A stretch of 5,584 nucleotides of DNA, taken from the NCBI GenBank assembly GCA_027011025.1, contig JALVAU010000467.1, forward strand, positions 1 through 5,584, read 5' to 3'. How positions within the stretch are numbered: the first letter of the stretch is position 1; every line of letters begins with the position of its first letter. Origin of the DNA: Campylobacteraceae bacterium (GTDB taxonomy: Bacteria > Campylobacterota > Campylobacteria > Campylobacterales > Sulfurospirillaceae). Below, in pieces: positions 1-5,333 of this stretch. A program made the translations under genes and the position numbers. The notes under the pieces were generated by a model. That model was not told where the DNA came from. It made no database searches and was given only the letters and a program-made list of their open reading frames with translations.

Positions 1-382
1 TTGCTATATAAGGGAAAAATATACGATTAAATGCCGGGTTTTTATATATCCATTCTCTGACTTTTTCTATGGGTAGTCTTAATGCTTCTCCATCTTCTAA
101 TATATCTACCATAACTTCGTGAATTTGCCCATCAAGTAGAGTGATAGCATCAAACATATCCCCAAAACTCAAAATAGAAATCGTCTGCTCTTTTAAAGTA
201 TCCAAATTTATCTGATAAACCTTGACTCTCCCGCTCAAAAATATATAAAAATGCTTTGTGGCATCATCGCTGTCAAAAACATACTCATTTTTTTTAAACT
301 TTATCAGTTTGGCATATCTGTTTATCTCATCTTTTAGGGTATCGTTAAGATTCTTAAAGAGTTCGATTTCATACTGTTTCAT
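1..382 (-). CDS. Crp/Fnr-family transcriptional regulator, partial (C-terminus beyond window start)
   Basis: Reading the minus strand from the ATG at 382 gives 127 open codons with no stop before the window edge. The protein matches the N-terminal cyclic-nucleotide-binding-like beta roll of Crp/Fnr regulators. An N-terminal helix (residues 5-25) is followed by a strand with the FYIFLSGRVKVY pattern (45-56), typical of this fold. Then come SILSFGDMFDAITLLDG (69-85), which corresponds to the phosphate-binding-cassette region, and the start of the long dimer helix (105-127). The helix-turn-helix must lie off the window. The cassette has D where cAMP binders have E and lacks the Arg-Ser pair, so cAMP binding is doubtful. 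The part seen has no Cys, so there is no sign of an FNR-type Fe-S cluster. The start lies 3 nt after the stop of the upstream minus-strand gene, with no clear ribosome site, which suggests translational coupling. The ligand and targets are unknown. Confidence 0.85.
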   Translation of the reverse strand, partial: MKQYEIELFKNLNDTLKDEINRYAKLIKFKKNEYVFDSDDATKHFYIFLSGRVKVYQINLDTLKEQTISILSFGDMFDAITLLDGQIHEVMVDILEDGEALRLPIEKVREWIYKNPAFNRIFFPYIA

Positions 383-385
383 AAT

Positions 386-700
386 TTAGTGTTTAATCTC
401 TCTATTGAGTTTGTTTTCTACTGATTTTATTTTAGATTTTAGTCTGCCCTTCTGACCTTTTCTGATATCGAAAGTCAAAGTTGAATATATACGAGCACAA
501 TCACTCTCTAAGCATCTATATGAAGATTTAACGATATCCAAAGCCTCATCCATATCATCACATTCGATTATAGTTCCCATAGGAGTCAATCGGTAATCCA
601 CACCTCTCTTATCAATCATATCTATAATTTTGCTTACATAAGAGCTAACACTCTCACCTTTATCCGTTGGAAACATTGCAAATTCCAAAAGTACACTCAT
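386..700 (-). CDS. MTH1187/YkoF-like thiamine-binding family protein (DUF77)
   Basis: A 104-residue protein beginning MSVLLEFAMFPTDKG. It fits the small MTH1187 family (about 100 residues, ferredoxin-like fold). Family marks are the N-terminal strand with a short acidic turn (F-P-T-D-K-G, residues 10-15) and the central YRLTPMGTIIE segment (36-46), followed by an acidic helix (DDMDEALDIV, 48-57). The tail (88-104) is rich in Lys and Arg. Family members form oligomers, and some bind thiamine or related compounds; the physiological role is poorly known, so the name is by family only. An in-frame ATG at 739 would add 13 residues. I prefer the ATG at 700 because an AAGGAG site sits 5 nt upstream and the family begins at this point. 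It is probably cotranscribed with the Crp/Fnr gene that starts 3 nt downstream. Confidence 0.85.
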   Translation of the reverse strand: MSVLLEFAMFPTDKGESVSSYVSKIIDMIDKRGVDYRLTPMGTIIECDDMDEALDIVKSSYRCLESDCARIYSTLTFDIRKGQKGRLKSKIKSVENKLNREIKH

Positions 701-705
701 CAGCT

Positions 706-711
706 CTCCTT
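706..711 (-). promoter_or_regulatory. Ribosome binding site fixing the start of the MTH1187-like gene
   Basis: The minus strand reads AAGGAG with 5 nt before the ATG at 700. The longer reading frame from 739 has no comparable site, so this motif decides the start. Confidence 0.75.
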
Positions 712-739
712 TTAAGTGCCTGACCACAATAAATGACAT

Positions 740-745
740 ATTTTA
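740..745 (-). promoter_or_regulatory. Possible -10 element for the MTH1187-like/Crp-Fnr operon
   Basis: The minus strand reads TAAAAT here, which would place transcription start near 733 and give a leader of about 33 nt. No convincing -35 is seen, which is usual for Campylobacterota housekeeping promoters. AT-rich DNA yields such hexamers by chance, so this is tentative. Confidence 0.35.
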
Positions 746-779
746 ACGATAAGAAAAAGGCACATCTACTATTATTGGG

Positions 780-785
780 TATAAT
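780..785 (+). promoter_or_regulatory. Probable -10 element (TATAAT) for the HAD phosphatase gene
   Basis: A perfect TATAAT lies 25 nt before the chosen ATG at 811, giving a predicted leader of about 19 nt. A G-triplet precedes it (TTGGGTATAAT), but the TG is one base too far for a standard extended -10. No -35 is visible. This placement also argues against the longer reading frame from 733, which would begin upstream of the promoter. Confidence 0.5.
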
Positions 786-810
786 TATATCAAAAAAGAA
801 AGAACAAAAA

Positions 811-1452
811 ATGGTAAAATCAGTTATTTTTGATATGGATGGAACACTACTTGACTCAAGCAGTGCCATGACATATAGTGTAAATTATGTCAGAGACATC
901 ATGGGACTGGGCCAAATAGACAAAGAGTTTATAGAAAATCAGCTAAATCAACCCGATGGAGATTTGCCTATGTTGCTATATGGCACCAAAGAATACACCA
1001 AAGAGCAACAAAATCTATTCAGAAATCACTATCTTGAAAATTCTTCAAAATTCGTCAAGCCTTATGCGGGTGTCTCGGAGCTACTCAAATATCTAAAATC
1101 ACAAAAGATATCCCTTAGTATCGCCACAAATGCTCCGGATATATTTGCAAAACAGATGCTCTCCTCTTGCAAACTTGATAATTTTTTTGATTGTATTGCC
1201 GGAGCTAATCATGTAGAAAAAACCAAACCCGACCCACAAATGCTCCAACTGATTTGCGATAAACTATCTATATCTATCGAACATAGTCTATTTATAGGAG
1301 ATAGCATAAAAGATGAAGAGGCCGCAAAAAATGCAAATATGCCTTTTATATTTGCCGATTGGGGATATGGAAACAGTACAAGTGCAATAAACAGACAAAA
1401 GGATGTCTCCAAACTGCACTCATACTTTATGAAGGATTTGTTATCTACCTGA
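811..1452 (+). CDS. HAD-superfamily hydrolase, phosphoglycolate-phosphatase-like (Gph type)
   Basis: A 213-residue cytoplasmic phosphatase. All four HAD motifs are present. Motif I is DMDGTLLDS (nucleophile D8, acid/base D10). Motif II is SIATNA (T106). Motif III is the Lys in KTKPDP (K139). Motif IV is GDSIKD (D164, D168), with the metal ligands. Residues 15-85 form the helical C1 cap of subfamily I, as in phosphoglycolate phosphatase and beta-phosphoglucomutase relatives. Length is normal for the group. The substrate cannot be read from sequence; phosphoglycolate is only the commonest guess. An in-frame ATG at 733 would add 26 residues of low-complexity Lys-rich sequence. I chose 811 because the family begins MxxVIFDMDGTL and because of the TATAAT at 780. 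The ribosome site is weak (AAGAAAGAAC). The last 12 nt overlap the convergent NosL-like gene. Confidence 0.9.
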   Translation: MVKSVIFDMDGTLLDSSSAMTYSVNYVRDIMGLGQIDKEFIENQLNQPDGDLPMLLYGTKEYTKEQQNLFRNHYLENSSKFVKPYAGVSELLKYLKSQKISLSIATNAPDIFAKQMLSSCKLDNFFDCIAGANHVEKTKPDPQMLQLICDKLSISIEHSLFIGDSIKDEEAAKNANMPFIFADWGYGNSTSAINRQKDVSKLHSYFMKDLLST

Positions 1453-2124
1453 GAGATACAAAGCTACAGCTTGAAATTGTTTTCCTTTTATATTGCCACA
1501 TAGATTTTGTTTTTTGATATAGACTTTTGCCAAAGCAGGATTATCAAATCTTTTTTTGGTAACTTTACACTTCTTATTGTAGATTTTTTTACCCATTTTT
1601 GCCATTTTTGCCTGTTTTTTATGGATACCTGCCATCTCTTTTTTGAGATTTTTCTTGACCATCTTTTCAAGCTTGGCATATCTCATAATCTTTCCGCCAA
1701 ATTTCTTAGCAAAAGCCTGAGCCGCACTTTTTGTACCAAAAGCATACTTACTCACCATAGACATAGTACCCGGTTTTTTTGAACCTACAACATAATATGC
1801 CTTGGTAGCATCCATAAATTTTAGCGTTGTATTATCTACAACTTGTGGGTCAACCGGATCGCCACCATTTTTAACAGCCTCTTCTATCATACAATGAATT
1901 GAACAATACTGGTGCACTTTTCCATTTACTTTTGCCGCGTGGTTTGTTTTGTAAAACATAGGAAGTGTCATACCGCAAACTTTACAAAACATCTTTCCTT
2001 GTCCTTTTTGTAAAATCTGTGCTTTTTGCATAGGTACTGCTCTGTAATTTTTCATATTTTTTTGCATACCGCCTGCAACCAAAAATAGTGAAAGTGCCAC
2101 TAAAACCAATAAAACTTTTCTCAT
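1441..2124 (-). CDS. Exported NosL-like protein with C-terminal heme-less cytochrome c-like module
   Basis: A 227-residue protein. Residues 1-17 form a signal peptide (MRKVLLVLVALSLFLVA); there is no lipobox Cys, unlike many NosL lipoproteins. Residues 44-151 match NosL: CKVCGM (47-52) is the CxxCGM metal motif, and C74 and C78 follow in HQYCSIHCM. The AYYVVGS segment (109-115) and the AFGTKSAAQAFAKKFGGKI segment (128-146) are typical of the NosL second half. A Lys-rich helix (152-180) links to a C-terminal module (177-227) with MGKKIYNKKCK, then LCG (208-210) and QAVALYL (218-224). This looks like a class I cytochrome c start and end helix, but CxxCH is reduced to a lone Cys (C186). NosL is a periplasmic copper-binding accessory of N2O reductase, so copper binding is plausible; the actual partner is unknown. 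AAGGAG at 2133-2138, 8 nt from the ATG, supports the start. The gene is a divergent paralogue of the next one. Confidence 0.85.
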   Translation of the reverse strand: MRKVLLVLVALSLFLVAGGMQKNMKNYRAVPMQKAQILQKGQGKMFCKVCGMTLPMFYKTNHAAKVNGKVHQYCSIHCMIEEAVKNGGDPVDPQVVDNTTLKFMDATKAYYVVGSKKPGTMSMVSKYAFGTKSAAQAFAKKFGGKIMRYAKLEKMVKKNLKKEMAGIHKKQAKMAKMGKKIYNKKCKVTKKRFDNPALAKVYIKKQNLCGNIKGKQFQAVALYLSGR

Positions 2125-2132
2125 AATTCAAA

Positions 2133-2138
2133 CTCCTT
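2133..2138 (-). promoter_or_regulatory. Ribosome binding site of the minus-strand NosL-like gene
   Basis: The minus strand reads AAGGAG, 8 nt before the ATG at 2124. It is clearly stronger than anything before the divergent partner, whose start has no recognisable site. Confidence 0.7.
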
Positions 2139-2151
2139 AAAATTTTTGGTA

Positions 2152-2159
2152 ATTCTATA
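2152..2159 (-). promoter_or_regulatory. Possible -10 element for the minus-strand NosL-like gene
   Basis: The minus strand reads TATAGAAT, containing TATAGA and TAGAAT. Either would start transcription near 2146, with a leader of about 22 nt that includes the AAGGAG site. The 46-bp palindrome lies immediately upstream, covering the -35 region of this promoter. Confidence 0.4.
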
Positions 2160-2160
2160 A

Positions 2161-2206
2161 AATGTTTGTTAAATTTGTATTAATTAATATAAATTTAACA
2201 AACATT
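2161..2206. repeat. 46-bp near-perfect palindrome between divergent NosL-like genes (candidate shared operator)
   Basis: The left arm AATGTTTGTTAAATTT (2161-2176) and right arm AAATTTAACAAACATT (2191-2206) are exact reverse complements. The inner TATTAATTAATA (2178-2189) is itself palindromic about the same centre (2183/2184). Only the 2177/2190 pair fails (G opposite T, a wobble in RNA). The palindrome therefore has 22 matched pairs out of 23. It fills the middle of the intergenic region, close to both predicted promoters. No T-run follows and it is upstream of both genes, so a terminator is unlikely. A binding site for a dimeric or tetrameric regulator serving both genes is the best guess; an RNA hairpin in the leader of the plus-strand gene is the alternative. 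Confidence 0.92.
2188..2193 (+). promoter_or_regulatory. Possible -10 element for the plus-strand double NosL-like gene, inside the palindrome
   Basis: TATAAA lies in the right half of the palindrome and would start transcription near 2200, about 22 nt before the ATG at 2222. If correct, a protein bound to the palindrome would cover this promoter. The region is almost all A and T, so the hexamer may be fortuitous. Confidence 0.3.
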
Positions 2207-2221
2207 GGGTACCATTTCAGA

Positions 2222-3349
2222 ATGAAAAAGCTACTTCTAATCACATTTATCCTGCTCTCATCCAATCTGTTTGCCGACTTTTCCAAGAGAGCGACATCAA
2301 AAATTCAACTCTTTCAATCAGGCAGTGAAAAACAGTGGTGCCCGATTACTGGGTTGAAAATTCAAGACTACTATAAAACATCATACACAGCAAAACTAAA
2401 ATCAAACGGCAGATATAGACAATATAGTTGCCTATATGCTTTAGCTACTGATATGCAAGAGAGTGGCTTGGATATGAACTCTGTAAAAGTTTTAGCCATA
2501 GATAAAAATAGATATATAACCGTAAAAGATGCCTATTTTCTTATCAAATCAGCCGTAAATGCGACATTTGGAAAAACCAGTACCTTAGCTTTTGGAGATA
2601 AAAATACAGCTCTCAAATACCAAAACAGATATGGAGGCAAGATAGTAGATTTCAAAAAAGCTCTACATGTAGAGCAAAAAAACCTAAAAGATGCTCTATC
2701 TTATATGGTAACAATCTATAAAAAAAAGCTATATCCTATGGGTAAAAGAGTTTATAAAAAAAGATGTAAAAAGATAGATACTGATGATTATATCGAGATA
2801 AATGAGCTAAAAAGTGATATTTTACTACATAAACTTTGTGGCAAATTAGACGAAAAACATTTGCAAGCCCTTGCTCTATATATTTGGGATGTAAAACGAA
2901 CAGGCGGCATAGTAAATCAAATCCAAAAAGTAAAAGTAAATGATGATGAAAAGTGCCCTGTTTGTGGAATGTTTGTCTATAAATACCCTAGATGGGCAGC
3001 CCAAATATTTTACAAACACGGCAACCATGAACATCACCTCTCTTTTGACGGGGTAAAAGATATGATGAAATTCTACTTTAATAATAAAAAATGGGGCAAA
3101 TACGATTTTGCAAAGAGAAAAAATATATCAAAAATATTAGTAACCGACTACTATACACAAAAAGCTTTGGATGCTAGAGGTGCATATTTTGTACTAGGAA
3201 GTAACATATATGGACCTATGGGAAATGAACTCATACCTTTTGCAAGCCTTAAAGAAGCAAAAAACTTTAAAATCGACCATAAAGGGGAAAAAATATTAAA
3301 GTTTGGTGAAATTAAAAAAGATTTACCTTATAAATTAGACACAAAATAA
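2222..3349 (+). CDS. Exported protein with two NosL-like domains flanking a heme-less cytochrome c-like module
   Basis: A 375-residue protein starting with the signal peptide MKKLLLITFILLSSNLFA (1-18). The first NosL-like domain (about 37-150) has CPITGL (40-45) where CxxCGM is expected, so the second Cys and the Met are lost. The rest of the domain still aligns with the divergent neighbour (YKT, RQYSC, AYFLIKS, LAFGDKNTA, YGGKI). A Lys-rich helix leads to the cytochrome c-like module (about 172-226): MGKRVYKKRCK, LCG (205-207), LQALALYIW, with no CxxCH. The second NosL domain (about 240-369) is intact: CPVCGM (245-250), a His cluster HGNHEHH (266-272), AYFVLGS (321-327) and GPMG (331-334). 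An in-frame ATG at 2162 would add 20 residues read through the palindrome. I prefer 2222 because the signal peptide starts there, although no good ribosome site precedes it. Copper handling in the periplasm is inferred from NosL. Confidence 0.85.
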   Translation: MKKLLLITFILLSSNLFADFSKRATSKIQLFQSGSEKQWCPITGLKIQDYYKTSYTAKLKSNGRYRQYSCLYALATDMQESGLDMNSVKVLAIDKNRYITVKDAYFLIKSAVNATFGKTSTLAFGDKNTALKYQNRYGGKIVDFKKALHVEQKNLKDALSYMVTIYKKKLYPMGKRVYKKRCKKIDTDDYIEINELKSDILLHKLCGKLDEKHLQALALYIWDVKRTGGIVNQIQKVKVNDDEKCPVCGMFVYKYPRWAAQIFYKHGNHEHHLSFDGVKDMMKFYFNNKKWGKYDFAKRKNISKILVTDYYTQKALDARGAYFVLGSNIYGPMGNELIPFASLKEAKNFKIDHKGEKILKFGEIKKDLPYKLDTK

Positions 3350-3367
3350 AATATGAGACTTAAAATA

Positions 3368-3376
3368 TGTTATGAT
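3368..3376 (+). promoter_or_regulatory. Extended -10 promoter (TGtTATGAT) for the chemoreceptor gene
   Basis: TG, one spacer base and TATGAT form an extended -10, placing transcription start near 3383 and giving a leader of about 26 nt. This suggests the chemoreceptor has its own housekeeping-type promoter in the 59-nt gap after the NosL-like gene. I see no sigma-28 or sigma-54 element here. Confidence 0.5.
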
Positions 3377-3396
3377 TTCAGCAAATCTTTGAAATT

Positions 3397-3404
3397 GAAA
3401 GAGG
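3397..3404 (+). promoter_or_regulatory. Ribosome binding site of the chemoreceptor gene
   Basis: GAAAGAGG precedes the ATG at 3409 with 4 nt between. It supports this start, which also begins directly with a cytoplasmic Lys-rich tip before the first membrane helix. Confidence 0.6.
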
Positions 3405-3408
3405 TATT

Positions 3409-5322
3409 ATGAATATCAAAAAATATAAACTCTCTGTAATGTTCTCAATCATGTTTGCAACTGTATTTGTTATCATTTCTGCAGTTTTTTACTATTTCAA
3501 CTATGCAAAGCAAGAGTCTGCCTTAAAATCAAATTTAAAATCTCAAGCTAGATCTATACTAGATTTTGCAGATGTTTTACTTGAATCAAGAAATGAGAAA
3601 TTTTTTAGTGGAGAGTCTGCTGAAATACCTCAAATAATACAAAATTCTGTTTTTAATAAATTTACAAAAGTTTCAGGTGGAAAAGTCTTTTTTAAAGAAG
3701 CTTCAAAAATACCGACAGACGAAAAAAATCTAGCTAAAGACTATGAAGCCCAAACAATAGATCAATTTGCAAAAAACAGAAAACTAAAAGAGATAGATCA
3801 AATAATTAAAGAGAATGGAAAAGACTATTATATGCTATCAAGACCTATTATAGCAGAACAAAAGTGTAAAATGTGCCATCCAACATGGACTCCCGGTAAT
3901 GTAATAGCCATAGAAGATGTAAAAATAGACATGGAAGATTTTTACAAAGATCTTCATAATAATATATATTTAACAACCGCAACCGGACTTATAAATATAA
4001 TCATTATTTTACTTCTAATCCAATATATATTTAAAAAATATGTCTCAAACAGAATAAATAAACTTTTACAAGTAATTTTTAGAGTGGAAAAAGGCAATTT
4101 TGTCATAGATGATTTAATAAAAGGAGAATCGCTAGAAAAAGGTAGTAGTAACAATGAAATAGATAGACTATTTAGACATTTAAAAAGAATGGTAGATGCC
4201 CTAAAACCTGTTATGTCAAATGTTATAGATGCGAGTAAACATATGGCATTCCAATCAAGCTATAGCTACACTAAGATAGATGAAACAAATCAACAGATAA
4301 GACACCAAAATCAACTTCTTATTAATTCAAAAGATCTATTAAATAATGTCTTAAATGAAAATACACAAATGAGACAATCTTTAGATACCCTATTAGACAG
4401 TTCAAAAGCATCTCAAACAATTATCTCAACAAGCAAAAAAGATATAGAAAATAATCTAAAAAAAGGAGAAGAAGCTGTAAAATCAATGAATAGCACATCA
4501 CAAACTATCAGTGATTTAAAAGTTTTTTCAAATGAAGTCTCAAAGATGACTGAAATCATCACAGACATAGCAGATGAAACAAATCTGATATCCCTAAATG
4601 CCGCTATAGAAGCAGCAAGAGCAGGAGAGCACGGAAGAAGCTTTTCAGTAGTAGCAGACAAGATCAGAGAACTTGCTGAAGTATCCTTGAAAAACGCAAG
4701 TGACATATCTATCATATTATCAAAAATAGACAATAAAATAGACAATGTTACCAAAAGTGCAATAAAATCAAAAGGCAGCATCTTAGACCTCGTAGATAAC
4801 TCTTTGCAAATAAATAAAAGTTTTGAAAAGATAGACGAAAGTTTTGAGTTGATATCAAGTTCGTTGGTTAAATTTGATAGTGATTTTGCCGGAGAATCAA
4901 AAGCACTACAAAATACTGATGCCAACCTAAACGATGTCAAAAAATCAAGTATTGTTTTAACAGATAATGCAGAAACTACAAAAAAAATCATGGACTCCAT
5001 ATCCCACAAAAGTGCTCAATTAAAAACACTTGCTGATGGTTTTGAAGTGGTGTTAAACAATAGAAATGAAAAAAGAACTGTTCAAACACCTCCATTAGAG
5101 GCAACAGACGATAAAGGTAGAGAAGTATTTATATTTGATTTATCAAAAAGTGGTGTCTCTTTTTATTTCTTGAGCAGTGGTAAACATCTTGATAGAGGGG
5201 ACAAAATCACTCTGAAATTTAGGAAACAAGTTGATAACAGAAATAACATAAGATGTGAGGTTGTATACTCAAATCACCAAAATACTGAAGATATATACTT
5301 TTATGGAGCTAAGATAATCTAA
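3409..5322 (+). CDS. Methyl-accepting chemotaxis protein with periplasmic c-heme (DUF3365/Tll0287-like) sensor and C-terminal PilZ domain
   Basis: A 637-residue inner-membrane chemoreceptor. TM1 spans about 9-31. The periplasmic domain (32-185) ends with YMLSRPIIAEQKCKMCHP, where CKMCH (C153, C156, H157) is a covalent heme c motif; this is the layout of DUF3365/Tll0287-like sensors. TM2 spans about 186-206 and HAMP about 207-262. The signalling hairpin runs from about 262 to 541, with the conserved tip at 382-426 (key residues E390-TNLISLNAAIEAARAGE). The arms are equal, about 139 residues each, or roughly 40 heptads in total. A C-terminal PilZ domain (551-637) carries RxxxR (R552, R556) and DxSxxG (D577, S579, G582), the c-di-GMP-binding signature. 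No CheR-tethering tail is present. The protein likely senses redox state or a small gas ligand in the periplasm, signals to CheA/CheW, and is modulated by c-di-GMP. The heme and nucleotide ligands are inferred from motifs. Confidence 0.94.
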   Translation: MNIKKYKLSVMFSIMFATVFVIISAVFYYFNYAKQESALKSNLKSQARSILDFADVLLESRNEKFFSGESAEIPQIIQNSVFNKFTKVSGGKVFFKEASKIPTDEKNLAKDYEAQTIDQFAKNRKLKEIDQIIKENGKDYYMLSRPIIAEQKCKMCHPTWTPGNVIAIEDVKIDMEDFYKDLHNNIYLTTATGLINIIIILLLIQYIFKKYVSNRINKLLQVIFRVEKGNFVIDDLIKGESLEKGSSNNEIDRLFRHLKRMVDALKPVMSNVIDASKHMAFQSSYSYTKIDETNQQIRHQNQLLINSKDLLNNVLNENTQMRQSLDTLLDSSKASQTIISTSKKDIENNLKKGEEAVKSMNSTSQTISDLKVFSNEVSKMTEIITDIADETNLISLNAAIEAARAGEHGRSFSVVADKIRELAEVSLKNASDISIILSKIDNKIDNVTKSAIKSKGSILDLVDNSLQINKSFEKIDESFELISSSLVKFDSDFAGESKALQNTDANLNDVKKSSIVLTDNAETTKKIMDSISHKSAQLKTLADGFEVVLNNRNEKRTVQTPPLEATDDKGREVFIFDLSKSGVSFYFLSSGKHLDRGDKITLKFRKQVDNRNNIRCEVVYSNHQNTEDIYFYGAKII

Positions 5323-5333
5323 GGCTATTTTTC

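Noticed and set aside
701..739. N-terminal extension of the MTH1187-like gene to an ATG at 739
   Set aside because: It would bury the AAGGAG site at 706-711 and lengthen the protein beyond the family start.
733..810. N-terminal extension of the HAD phosphatase to an ATG at 733
   Set aside because: The added 26 residues are Lys-rich and unlike the family. A TATAAT lies at 780, inside the extension, and the family consensus starts at 811.
1459..1470. AAGCT/AGCTT inverted repeat near the convergent gene ends as a terminator
   Set aside because: The stem is 5 bp with a 2-nt loop and has no T-run on either strand.
1507..1782. Open frame of 91 codons on the plus strand inside the NosL-like gene
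   Set aside because: It is a Phe-rich antisense shadow of the Lys-rich C-terminal part of the NosL-like protein.
2161..2206. Palindrome as an FNR or NssR box
   Set aside because: FNR needs TTGAT-N4-ATCAA and the Campylobacter NssR motif is TTAAC-N4-GTTAA. Here GTTAA and TTAAC occur in the opposite order and 22 nt apart.
2161..2206. Palindrome as a bidirectional terminator
   Set aside because: It lies upstream of both flanking genes, is not GC-rich and has no flanking T-run.
3377..3395. Hairpin TTTCA...TGAAA between the double NosL gene and the chemoreceptor gene
   Set aside because: The stem is only about 5 AT-rich pairs with no T-run, and it overlaps the predicted transcription start.
4413..5009. 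Long open frame of 198 codons on the minus strand inside the chemoreceptor gene
   Set aside because: It is antisense to the most conserved part of the chemotaxis signalling domain. It reads as a Ser/Leu/Phe-rich mirror of the coiled coil, with no motif of its own.
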